The position numbers and the translations under genes were made by a program. This document shows, piece after piece, positions 25,755 to 34,900 of a stretch of 64,000 nt of DNA; positions within the stretch are counted from its first letter, which is position 1, and each line of letters begins with the position of its first letter. The stretch is taken from positions 2,647,501-2,711,500 of the forward strand of contig NZ_JAAMTH010000001.1 of assembly GCF_018283455.1 (NCBI RefSeq). The letters run 5' to 3'. Origin of the DNA: Planococcus sp. MSAK28401. GTDB taxonomy: Bacteria; Bacillota; Bacilli; Bacillales_A; Planococcaceae. The notes under the pieces were generated by a model. The model was not told the origin of the DNA, ran no database searches, and saw only the letters and a program-made list of their open reading frames with translations.

Positions 25755-26196
25755 CGTTGTCACGTCCGTTTCTATAAAAGATCTCTTGAACAGTCTACTA
25801 TATAAAAACGGATAAATACGAAATCTCATGGATTCTTAACCAACTCTTAATCCTTCTCTATAAATTTTTACGCAAGGGACATTGATACCCCAGAATATTT
25901 AGCTGCTTCATTCAGGGTAATTAAACTTAAAAAATTTATGCTTCAGTGCGCAAGATTTAACACAGGGGACTTCAAAATTAAAATGAACTTGAGCATTCGT
26001 TGATGGCTTTGCACTACTTTGGAATAGCGTTTTCTCTACTTCTAAGCACTGGAAATAGACAAATTACTTACTTTACGAAAGAACTTTTAAAAATAGACAG
26101 ATTTTTCGATATCTTCAAATTTATTGACGTTGCTGGTAAAATTATGTACTATAAATAAGTTAAGGGAATTTGTATTATACGTTTGGAGGGTTAGAA
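25755..26196. other. Divergent intergenic region with direct repeats
   Basis: It holds the divergent starts of the phosphatase and the GT2 operon. Seen: TCTTAA repeated 11 bp apart at 25834-25839 and 25845-25850 inside a GGATT...AATCC dyad, and a 13-bp direct repeat AAATAGACA(A/G)ATT at 26053-26065 and 26091-26103. No gene is visible. The roles of the repeats are unknown. Confidence 0.45.
26124..26152 (+). promoter_or_regulatory. Sigma-A-type promoter of the GT2-GT39 operon
   Basis: TTGACG (26124-26129), 17-bp spacer and TACTAT (26147-26152), about 45 bp before the GT2 start codon. Confidence 0.6.
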
Positions 26197-26886
26197 TTGT
26201 CAGCAAAAGTAATCGTTATTATTCCTGCATACAATGAAGAAGATTCTATTGAGCAAACAGTAAGAAACATTAAGGCTGCTACCAATATTGACTATATTGT
26301 CGTCAATGATGGTTCAAAGGATCGCACTCGTGAACTGCTTGATAAAAATAAATTTAACCATATAGATTTGCCAATCAATCTTGGAATTGGCGGAGCTATG
26401 CAAACTGGATATCAGTACGCCCTTGACCACAACTACGACTATGCCATTCAACTCGATGCAGATGGTCAGCACAATCCGGCTGATTTGATGAATCTTATAG
26501 ATGAAATCAGAACTACGGATAACGACATGGTTATCGGTTCTAGGTTTGTTGAACAAAGTGCTTATAAGGGGACTTTATCCCGCAGAATTGGGATTTATTA
26601 TTTTTATCGCTTCATTCACCTGCTTACAAAAATGAAGATTACCGATCCGACATCAGGCTACCGGATTGTTAATCGGAAAATTATCGAATCGTTCAGTAAG
26701 TATTACCCTACTGACTATCCAGAAGTGGAAGTTCTTGTGAATTTGGCCAGAAAAAACTATAAAATTAAAGAAATCAAAGTCGAAATGAATCAGCGTCAGG
26801 GAGGAAAATCTTCCATTACGCCTAAAAAATCTATCTACTATATGTTTAAAGTAACTTATATCTCGCTCGTGCGATCCGTATTTTAG
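26197..26886 (+). CDS. Family 2 glycosyltransferase (dolichyl-phosphate-mannose-synthase-like)
   Basis: A 229-residue GT-A-fold transferase with VIVIIPAYNEEDSIEQTV, NDGSKDRTREL, a DxD-type QLDADGQHNP motif and the SRRIGIYYFYRFIHLLTKM segment, like bacterial polyprenyl-phosphate sugar synthases. It would load a sugar onto undecaprenyl phosphate on the cytosolic side for later use by a GT-C enzyme. TTG at 26197 is the start, 7 nt after GGAGGG; longer frames lack a site. First gene of an operon with DUF2304, a small flippase and a GT39 enzyme. Confidence 0.9.
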   Translation: MSAKVIVIIPAYNEEDSIEQTVRNIKAATNIDYIVVNDGSKDRTRELLDKNKFNHIDLPINLGIGGAMQTGYQYALDHNYDYAIQLDADGQHNPADLMNLIDEIRTTDNDMVIGSRFVEQSAYKGTLSRRIGIYYFYRFIHLLTKMKITDPTSGYRIVNRKIIESFSKYYPTDYPEVEVLVNLARKNYKIKEIKVEMNQRQGGKSSITPKKSIYYMFKVTYISLVRSVF

Positions 26887-26896
26887 GAGGGTATCC

Positions 26897-27268
26897 ATGG
26901 TTCAAGGAATCTCAATCTTAGTGGCAATTCTGTTCTTTGCACAAGTGCTATTTTATACATCAAAAAATAAACTCCAAGACCAACAAGCGCTGATCTGGCT
27001 CATCCTTTCGTTCAGCGGGCTTTTATTAGCCCTTTTCTTGCCTGTCATGAATAATGTCGCCCAGTTTTTAGAAATTGAATATATGCCGTCTCTTATTTTT
27101 GTACTTGCTTTCCTGATCATTCTCACCATGTTAGTGTTTCAAACTACTACTATAACTAAACAACAGATACAAATAAAACAGATTGCTCAACAGCTCTCAT
27201 ACGCTACAAAGCACATTGATGAGCTCAGAAATGAAGGAAAAAAAGAGGACAATAAAAATGTTAGTTAA
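26897..27268 (+). CDS. DUF2304-family small membrane protein
   Basis: A 123-residue protein with three hydrophobic helices and a polar C-terminal coiled stretch (about residues 88-118). DUF2304 proteins regularly accompany polyprenyl-phosphate GT2 genes and are thought to assist them or flip the product; no activity is proven. AGGAGGG precedes the ATG. Its end overlaps the next gene by 11 bp. Confidence 0.85.
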   Translation: MVQGISILVAILFFAQVLFYTSKNKLQDQQALIWLILSFSGLLLALFLPVMNNVAQFLEIEYMPSLIFVLAFLIILTMLVFQTTTITKQQIQIKQIAQQLSYATKHIDELRNEGKKEDNKNVS

Positions 27269-27632
27269 CTATTTACTTATTTTACTTAATACAATGATAC
27301 TCGTTTCTGGACAATTTTTATGGAAATTTGGCATGACTGGCAAGGAAGATAGCTTTACTTCAGTCGGCGCAATCATCAAATTGATGCTGTCTCCATACAT
27401 CGTAACAGGACTGACCATGTACGGATTTGCGACTGTGCTTTGGCTCTTCATCTTAACCCGCGTTCCATTGAGCGTGGCCTACCCTATTCAGAGTCTGGCT
27501 TATGTCTTTGCAGTATTTGGTGCTTACTTCATCTTCAATGAACCTTTATCTATGATGAAGATCTTAGGTGTGTTAATGATTATGATTGGCGTCTCATTTA
27601 TCGGTTTTTCATCAGCGCCTAACTTTGACTAG
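27258..27632 (+). CDS. Small EamA/SMR-like transporter, probable lipid-linked sugar flippase subunit
   Basis: A 124-residue protein with four helices, like ArnE/ArnF-type half flippases and SMR pumps. Motifs: SGQFLWKFGM in helix 1 and AYPIQSLAYVFAVFGAYFIF-NEPLS in helices 3-4. The start at ATG 27258 has GAGG before it; a longer frame begins inside the upstream gene. Between DUF2304 and GT39 genes it likely moves the undecaprenyl-phosphate sugar to the outer leaflet. Confidence 0.83.
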   Translation: MLVNYLLILLNTMILVSGQFLWKFGMTGKEDSFTSVGAIIKLMLSPYIVTGLTMYGFATVLWLFILTRVPLSVAYPIQSLAYVFAVFGAYFIFNEPLSMMKILGVLMIMIGVSFIGFSSAPNFD

Positions 27633-27652
27633 GAAGAGTGTGGAATCTGTTT

Positions 27653-28963
27653 ATGAATACAAAAATTTTAAACTTTCTTAAATCACATTACTGGCTGATT
27701 TTCATTATCGCTGTAGGGTTCTTATTGCGTATTGGCGTAATCGTGAAATATGGCAGTGGCCTATCACTCGATAGCGATGACATGGGCTACGTAAGAAGCG
27801 CTCTTACTCTTCTTGAAACCGGCATGCTTACATATCACCGGGCAGATATGCCAACTGTTCATATCATGCCTGGCCAATCATTTTTGTTAGCATTCATTTT
27901 TCTCATCTTTGGCAAGGGAAGCTTTGGCTTCCTCATGGGGAAATTAATATTTGTGGCGATTGGAACCGTGAATATATTCATGGTCTACAAACTCGGAAAG
28001 CTTATCGGCAATAAATTTATCGGTCTCGCTTCCGCTACAATGCTCGCTATCTTCATTCCTCAGATCCTGACTGATAATTTATTTATTACGGAAACGCCAT
28101 TTATGCTTGTTCTTCTTTTACTTGTCTATTACTCTGTTAAGCTTGCAAACGAACCAAGCAACTGGAAGTATTTCTTCATTTTGATGCTTTCCTATTTGGC
28201 GGTCATTATGTTCAAAGCCACATTTGCACTTTATCCGGTCCTGCTCCTGTTCTATTTTATTCTGAAAAAGTATCCATTAAAAGTTGGTGCCAAACAATTT
28301 GCGGTAGCCGCCATAATGTTATTGGTTGTTCTTGGGCCATGGTGGGCTAGAAACTATGTACAGTTCGGCGAATTTATACCGCTTACTGGCGGTGGAGGCA
28401 ATCCCCTGCTCTTAGGAACCTACCAGGGATCGGGTATTCATTATGGAGAATCCTACGATGAAACAGTCGATATGATTAAAGAACAGTATCCAGTAGAATC
28501 TCAAAATGCATTCTTGTATTTAAAGATACAGGATGAAATCGCGAAAGAACGAATCAGCATTTGGTGGGAAGACGATAAGTATACTTTCTTAAGGACCTAC
28601 CTGAGGACCAAGCCTATTATCCAATGGGATGCCCAATTTTATTGGATAGAAATTTACGGCTTTTCAAAATCAGTAATCAATGATATCCATGATTATATCG
28701 TTGAATGGTCCATCTTTTCCCTGATCGCCATCTTCTTTATGCGGCATCGCTGGAGAGAATACTTGCTGCTAGCGGGCATCGTGTTCTACAGCACTGCGCT
28801 CAATTCAGCCTTTTATGCGTTCCCAAGGTATAACCAGCCCTTAATGTTTATCTTGTTTATCGCAATGTCTACAGCAGTATTTGTCGCCTATCAGCTGCTT
28901 TTAAAAGTTTTCCTTTACGTCCGTCAGCGAATAAGTAAATTAAGTTCGGTTTCCGATAATTAA
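27653..28963 (+). CDS. GT39-type membrane glycosyltransferase
   Basis: A GT-C-fold protein of 436 residues (441 if the upstream GTG at 27638 is used), with about ten or more helices. The first extracytoplasmic loop contains the acidic motif SLDSDDMGYVRSAL that marks dolichyl/undecaprenyl-phosphate-dependent transferases (PMT/ArnT-like). It would transfer the sugar supplied by the GT2-flippase set to a surface lipid, polymer or protein. Both possible starts have weak ribosome sites. It ends the operon. Confidence 0.83.
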   Translation: MNTKILNFLKSHYWLIFIIAVGFLLRIGVIVKYGSGLSLDSDDMGYVRSALTLLETGMLTYHRADMPTVHIMPGQSFLLAFIFLIFGKGSFGFLMGKLIFVAIGTVNIFMVYKLGKLIGNKFIGLASATMLAIFIPQILTDNLFITETPFMLVLLLLVYYSVKLANEPSNWKYFFILMLSYLAVIMFKATFALYPVLLLFYFILKKYPLKVGAKQFAVAAIMLLVVLGPWWARNYVQFGEFIPLTGGGGNPLLLGTYQGSGIHYGESYDETVDMIKEQYPVESQNAFLYLKIQDEIAKERISIWWEDDKYTFLRTYLRTKPIIQWDAQFYWIEIYGFSKSVINDIHDYIVEWSIFSLIAIFFMRHRWREYLLLAGIVFYSTALNSAFYAFPRYNQPLMFILFIAMSTAVFVAYQLLLKVFLYVRQRISKLSSVSDN

Positions 28964-29000
28964 CTTGTTTAACTAGCGGCTCTAATTATATCCACTTAAA

Positions 29001-29030
29001 AGAAGCGCCTTCTAAAGGCGTTTCTTTTTT
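29001..29030 (+). terminator. Terminator after the GT2-GT39 operon
   Basis: AGAAGCGCC / GGCGTTTCT stem with a TTCTAAA loop and T-run. Confidence 0.87.
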
Positions 29031-29145
29031 TGCATTCATTTTCGCCTGCCGCGTCTTCCCTTCTCGCACTCCCATGCCAAAAATACAGCTTTTGTTTTTC
29101 AATCTACCGCTCTTTTTGAATCGCGCTTAAATTTTTCCATAGAAA

Positions 29146-29169
29146 AACCCGGCTAATTAAATAGCCGGG
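29146..29169 (-). terminator. Terminator after the CWB2 5'-nucleotidase gene
   Basis: CCCGGCTA at 29148-29155 pairs with its complement at 29162-29169; the minus-strand T-run follows. Confidence 0.85.
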
Positions 29170-29180
29170 CAATCTTATTA

Positions 29181-31646
29181 TTATTGATGAAGCTCTTTGA
29201 TAACCTTAGGTGAAACAGCTCCTGTGCCACCTGTAGTGAATACTGTTCCATAGTAGTTTGCACGCGTTTCAATTCGTGGGTTGATTTCGTCTTTTTGCAC
29301 AAGAAGCATAGGCGCTTCATATGCTGCAGCAAGAACGTTTCCAGTTAAAGCATCCGGGAAGTTCTGGCCGTTTGCAGCAAAGCCTTCTACAGCTCCGTCA
29401 AACAATAGTTCTGCGACTGCCGCTGAAGTCAAGTAACGGTCTGCCCCACTAACACGTCTTGCATTCGGCAATTGCTCCGCTACTGCCTCAGACACGGCAC
29501 CAGTTCCTCCAATGATTGTCGAAGAGTTGTAGAACTCAAGTTCCTCTTCGATTGACGCTGGAATGCGGTCTGGGCGAGTCAATAGAATCGGTTTGTCATT
29601 CAATGCCGCATAGGCACCTGCAGACAATGCATCCGGGAAGTTGAGACCGCTGACAACTACTGCATCTGTTGCATCAGTATCAAGTTCAGAAGCGATGGCT
29701 ACAGCTGTCTCGTAGCGATCTTTCCCGCCAATACGTGTAACTTCCAAATCCATCTCATCAAGAGCAGTCATGATGTCGTCTGAAACGGCACCATTGCCGC
29801 CGAGAACAACTGCCTGGGTCGCGCCAAGTCGGGCGATTTCTTCTGTGACGCCTGCTGCCAATTGATTAGAACGCGTTAAGAGAATTGGCGATTCGTACTG
29901 ATCAGCAAGAGGTGCTGCTGTCAATGCATCTGCATAGGTATTGCCATTTGCGATGAATACTGTGTCTGCAGATTCCCAACCTTGTTTTGAAACGGCGATT
30001 GCTGTTTCATAACGATCTGCACCAGACAAGCGCACTTGGTTGATGCGGCGCTCTTCGTAAGGCTCTACGCCTTCATCAGCGAAGGATTGCGCATGCTCTT
30101 CGAACATTTCCCAGTCAGTGAAGCCTGGCTCTGTAACACGGCCTTCTTCGTAAGCTTTTCCAAACGAAGCAAAACCATCGCCGCCTTTAGCAGTGAATGT
30201 ATTCGTTGCTACTGTATACGTTTCTTCCAAGTTTAGTTCTTCGAAGTTATTATCGCCAGTATCGACAAAGGCAGATAAGACGCGGTCGCCAACTGGCGCT
30301 TTGCCATCATAGTTGAAGAACATGCCTGATACGTGAAGGAATCCACCATTTTCTTTTGGATATTCACGGACACTATGCTCGAGTGCTTCTTTAATTTCTT
30401 GGCCAGTCACTTCCATGATTGCCAAGGCATTGCCAAATGGCAAGACTGTCAATACTTCGCCGTAAGTGATTGGGCCTTGATCGATGGAAGCACGGATGCC
30501 GCCGCCATTTTGTAATGCAATTGTCGTATCAGGATTGATCGTTTTCGCTTTTGCCAACATGCCATCTGTAATGAAGTTTCCAAGGTTCGTCTCGCTCAAG
30601 CGGATTCCGAACTCTCCTCGTGTGCCGTTCAAGAAGACATTCGCTTCAACGCCGATTTCCGTTTCTTTCAGCTCTTCCACTTCTTCTTTAAATGGAGCGA
30701 GGATTTCTACTGCTTCTGCATCTTCTGCAGCAGCTGCGACTTCATGGTGTTCACCGACAAAGTTCGTTACATTTCCAGCTTCATCAAAAGTGACATCCAA
30801 TTGGCCGAGGAATTTATTGTATTCGTTCGCTTGAACGATGACTGTATCTTCCACTTGTACTGGCGGCAATAGTTTCGTATGTGTATGCCCGCCGACAATG
30901 ACATCAATGCCATCCACTTCAGCTGCAAGCGTACGGTCGTTATCGACTGCCGCATTGTCATCATAGCCGATGTGCGTCAACGCGACGATTTTATTAACAT
31001 CTTGCCCTTCAAACCACTCTACTGCTTCATTTGCTGCGTCGATATAATCTGTAAAAACAATATCTTCCGGGCTTGAGATGTCTGCTGTTTCAGCAGTAGT
31101 CAAACCGAAGATCCCGACTTCCTCGCCGTTCACTTCTTTCACTACGCCGCTATAGATTTGTCCGTTAGCAGCCGTTTTCGTAAACGCTTCGCCTGCTACA
31201 AGTGGTGACATGTTATCGTCGCCTGAGAAGTCAACGTTCGCTCCGACCAATGGGAAGTCTGCCCCGCCAACGAATTCAGCAAGTGAAGCGTGCCCTTCTG
31301 CACTCGAACCAAGGTCGAACTCGTGGTTGCCGAAAGTCATAGCGTCATACTGCATATAGTTCATCAACGCCAAATCCGCTTGTCCTTCAAAAGTGTTGAA
31401 ATATAATGTGCCTGAGAAGACATCGCCTGCATCAAGTAATAGGTTGTTGTCGTTCTCCGCACGAAGCTGCTTGATCAAGGTTGCGCGTTTCGGCGCGTTG
31501 TCCAAGTTCGCGTGCGTGTCATTCGTGTGCATGATCGTTAATTCGAAATCGCCTTCAGCTGCCTCCGCTTTTTGCGAATCGTAAATCCCGACGATTGTTA
31601 AAGCGAGTGTCGTCGCCATTACAGAAGTGAAAATCTTTTTCGGCAT
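29181..31646 (-). CDS. Secreted 5'-nucleotidase with three CWB2 wall-binding repeats
   Basis: A 821-residue protein. Signal peptide (1-29, ...AEAAE); metallophosphatase domain (about 34-305) with MHTNDTHAN, DAGDVFSG, FGNHEFDLG, LTHIGYDDN and VGGHTHTKL; 5'-nucleotidase C-terminal specificity domain (about 335-515) with NFITDGML, LQNGGGIRA and KGGDGFASFG; then three CWB2 repeats (about 535-821) with recurring RLSGADRYETA, NFPDALSAG, ILLTR and GGTGAVS motifs. It should release nucleosides and phosphate from nucleotides at the cell wall, attached through an anionic polymer. It lies 218 bp from the GT operon and pairs functionally with the nuclease at 14945. Confidence 0.93.
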   Translation of the reverse strand: MPKKIFTSVMATTLALTIVGIYDSQKAEAAEGDFELTIMHTNDTHANLDNAPKRATLIKQLRAENDNNLLLDAGDVFSGTLYFNTFEGQADLALMNYMQYDAMTFGNHEFDLGSSAEGHASLAEFVGGADFPLVGANVDFSGDDNMSPLVAGEAFTKTAANGQIYSGVVKEVNGEEVGIFGLTTAETADISSPEDIVFTDYIDAANEAVEWFEGQDVNKIVALTHIGYDDNAAVDNDRTLAAEVDGIDVIVGGHTHTKLLPPVQVEDTVIVQANEYNKFLGQLDVTFDEAGNVTNFVGEHHEVAAAAEDAEAVEILAPFKEEVEELKETEIGVEANVFLNGTRGEFGIRLSETNLGNFITDGMLAKAKTINPDTTIALQNGGGIRASIDQGPITYGEVLTVLPFGNALAIMEVTGQEIKEALEHSVREYPKENGGFLHVSGMFFNYDGKAPVGDRVLSAFVDTGDNNFEELNLEETYTVATNTFTAKGGDGFASFGKAYEEGRVTEPGFTDWEMFEEHAQSFADEGVEPYEERRINQVRLSGADRYETAIAVSKQGWESADTVFIANGNTYADALTAAPLADQYESPILLTRSNQLAAGVTEEIARLGATQAVVLGGNGAVSDDIMTALDEMDLEVTRIGGKDRYETAVAIASELDTDATDAVVVSGLNFPDALSAGAYAALNDKPILLTRPDRIPASIEEELEFYNSSTIIGGTGAVSEAVAEQLPNARRVSGADRYLTSAAVAELLFDGAVEGFAANGQNFPDALTGNVLAAAYEAPMLLVQKDEINPRIETRANYYGTVFTTGGTGAVSPKVIKELHQ

Positions 31647-31964
31647 TGCTACACCATCCTATCAATTTTTTTTGACGAACGTCTCTCAGGGCTGTATCTT
31701 TCTAACTATGTATGAAGACGTTTGTCCCTATTACCCATAATACTACAAAAGATTTCGAAGGTAAGTAAAATTTTGATAAATATTTCGAAAACGGTTACAT
31801 TTTTTGATTGATTGAAAGAGGCTTGCTTAATTTCGCTGAACCAGTCCCCTAAAAGTAGATGAATAGAACATTCCAGTTGCCGTTACTTCGCTTAATAAAT
31901 CCCTTCCATACTAGTAATGCGCATAATAAAAACGGAGCGTCCGAAGACACTCCGTTTTTATTTT
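31647..31964. other. Intergenic region upstream of the nucleotidase, with terminator of the subtilase gene
   Basis: No gene. ATAATA at 31737-31742 is a candidate minus-strand -10 (TATTAT) for the nucleotidase. A terminator for the subtilase gene lies at 31928-31960: CGGAGTGTC/GACGCTCCG stem with a TTCG loop and flanking A/T runs. Confidence 0.6.
31928..31960 (-). terminator. Terminator after the CWB2 subtilase gene
   Basis: A stem of about 13 bp capped by a stable TTCG loop, followed by TTTTTATT on the minus strand. Confidence 0.9.
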
Positions 31965-34900
31965 TTATTTATTGTTCAAGTACTCATCCAACTGTTTCAT
32001 GATGTCATTCGATACTGCTCCAGATCCACCGATGACTTTTGCGTATTCAACGCCATTTTTCTGCAAATATTCACCAAGTTCAGCTGGTACAGAATTTCCT
32101 ACCAAGTAAACACCAGTGTTTTGTTTTGCTGCCAATGCGCCGCCCGCTAGAGCATCTGCAAATCCTTTACCTGTTGCTACGTAAACAGTATCTGTTGGGC
32201 TACCGAAGTATTTTGCCACTTCCAGAGAAGTTTCATAACGGTTTGAACCACGGATCCGGAAAGAATTCGGAAGTTCAGAGGCTGCTTTTTCACTTACTGC
32301 GCCCGTACCGCCAATAACTAGGGTATTTTCAACACCTAGTTTCACCAACGCAGCTTTAGTTGCGTTTGGCACAGCGTTATTGCGTGTCAATAAGATCGGC
32401 GTTCCATCTGTACCAGCATAGCTAGCTACGCTAAGAGCATCTGGGAAGTTCAAGCCGCTTACAACAATCGCTTTTTCAGAAGTACCGAACTGCTCTGCAA
32501 TTTTCGCAGCCGTTTCGTAACGGTCCATACCGCTGAGTCGTTTTACATCAATGCCGTCAGATTTCAACTGCTTCACGACAGCTTCAGAAATTGCTCCAGT
32601 TCCACCAACTACGTAGACTGTTTTCGCGCCAAGGCGTTTGATTTCTTCGTATGTTTCAGCTGTCAATTTCGACGATTGTGATAGTAGAAGTGGTGCATCG
32701 TGTTTCTTCGCAAGTGGAACACCTGCTAATGCATCGGCATAGTTATTGCCTGTCGCCAAGACAACTGTATCCGCAGAATCCCAACCTTCTTTGCTCAGTT
32801 CAACTGCAGTAGCATAGCGGTTTACTCCCGAAATGCGTTCTGCACGAAGTTCAGAATCAGAGCGGTCGATCTTCACTTCTTTTTCGACTTTATTGCCAGC
32901 GCCGTCTTCAGCGACAACCATGAACGAATTCATGCCAGGAGCCAAATCGACTTTCGCTGTTACTGTTTTGCTGACTGGGTCAGCTACAGTGATTTCATCA
33001 AAGACATCCTGGTTGTAAAGAACATCTCCATCAAGCGATAATTTCACCATGCTGAAGTTATCTTTTACTGTAATGTCGAATTCCACTGACTCTTCGTCTT
33101 GGTCAACAACGCTAGGAGCGTCGATGGCAAGTGTCGGGTTCACTGTATCCACATATACTGGGCGGATGATCGAAGACGTGTTGCCATTGTAGTCTGTCGC
33201 TTCGAGCTTCACATCGTGGCGTCCAGTTTCAAGTTCGATAGTTGTGTCGAATTCAAAACCTCTTTCCGATTCAGTGAATTTAACTTCTTTGCCGTTCACT
33301 TTTAGCGTCTTCAAGTTTTCTTCCACTACATAGCCTTTAACCGGTACAGTGTTTGTTGAGTAAAGTCCAAGAGCAATTGGGCCGTTATCATCCGCGTAGA
33401 TGACTGGTTTCACAGTGTCATCCGCATTTGAGATAGCATAGCCGCCGTTAAATGCATGGTCATAAACGTTAACTTGGATCAAGTCAGCTTCTGAAGCATT
33501 CAAGCCGAATTCATCAAGGTCAATAACCGTTTCATCTGCATCGAAGTAGCCTTCAGCAGGCAAACGTTTGCCATCGACGTGTACAGAGAAGAATGCAACG
33601 CCTACTCCTTCATCAGACAAGGAAACTTCCAACGTATTGTCTTCTTCGTTTACAGTAATAGAAGCTTCCGGTGCAGTTGTATCGATATAGACTGGCAATG
33701 ATTTGCTCTGCCATGCTGCATCTTCGTAGTCAACTTTCGCTTTGTACTCATATTCGTACAAGCCGTCTGCTGCTACTTCACCTTTCACTTTGCCATCCCA
33801 AGCGCGTGCTTGAAGATAGCTGAGGTATGTTCCAGATCCACCGTTAAAGTAGTTCTTACGGACGTCTTTCTCGATATTGACGGTACGGACATTCTCGCCT
33901 TCTGCATTCAAGATGTTTGTTTGCAGTTCAGCCGCATTACGGAGAAGCGTGATGTTTCCGTTGATTTTATCGTTCAAGCCATCGCCGTTTGGTGACACTG
34001 GATAAACCAATTTGCCATCAACTTCTACTAGGTCGTAATAGTGTTTCTTCTTATCTTTGATTGTCGTATCATCAGCATCCTTAATTCCGAATGCATCATA
34101 GTAAGCCTGGTAGAAATGAGGCTCGTCTTTTTCATCGACTCCGAAGGAATCAATGATGTCCGGACGGTCCCATTCGCCGTAGAAGCTGATGTATGGCAAG
34201 ACCAAATCAGGATTCGCCGATCCTTCTTCAGCTGTCAATTTCACGAAGCCTTCTACGAAGACATCTTCTTCAAGCGCTTTTGTGATGGCGTTGCCGTCTT
34301 TATCAAGCCCTGGCACTTTGCCTTCGCTGATATCGACTGTCACTTTCACATCGACTGTTCCGTTAGCCGGTACAGTTACTGTTTCTGGAGCCGTTACTTT
34401 TGCTCCTTCAAGAGCGCCTGACTGCAACAAGTTCGATGTGACAGCTCCATTTTCTTGGAACATATCGACTAGCACTGAAGTATCGACAGAGTATGTTGCT
34501 GCTTCATTAGATAAGTTTTCAGCTTTCAAAGTGAACGAGAAGGAATCGCCAGTGAAGTCTTTGACATTCACTTTCGCTTCGTTTGTCGCTTTTTCAGTCA
34601 TGATTACCGGAGTCGTAACAGCGCCGTTCAACTGCATCATACCAGCGCCTTGGCGGCGAGGAGAAATCGTGTCGCCTGATTTGCCGTGCGTAATGTCAGC
34701 TGTGTTCAATAGCAATACTTTCGCTAGGCGAGTACGTTCTTCTAATGAAAGGTTTTTGAACTCGTCATGGTTTTTCAAGTATTGCTGGACAAGTGCCGCT
34801 CCGCCAGCAACGTGTGGAGCTGCCATTGACGTTCCGCTCATCACACCGTATTTGTCATTTTCAAGCGTCGACAGGATGTTCCCGCCTGGTGCAGACAATT

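Noticed and set aside
25830..25853. TTAAGA repeats as a Pho box for the metallophosphatase
   Set aside because: The 11-bp period fits but the hexamer differs from TT(A/T/C)ACA and it lies too far from the likely -10; kept only as direct repeats.
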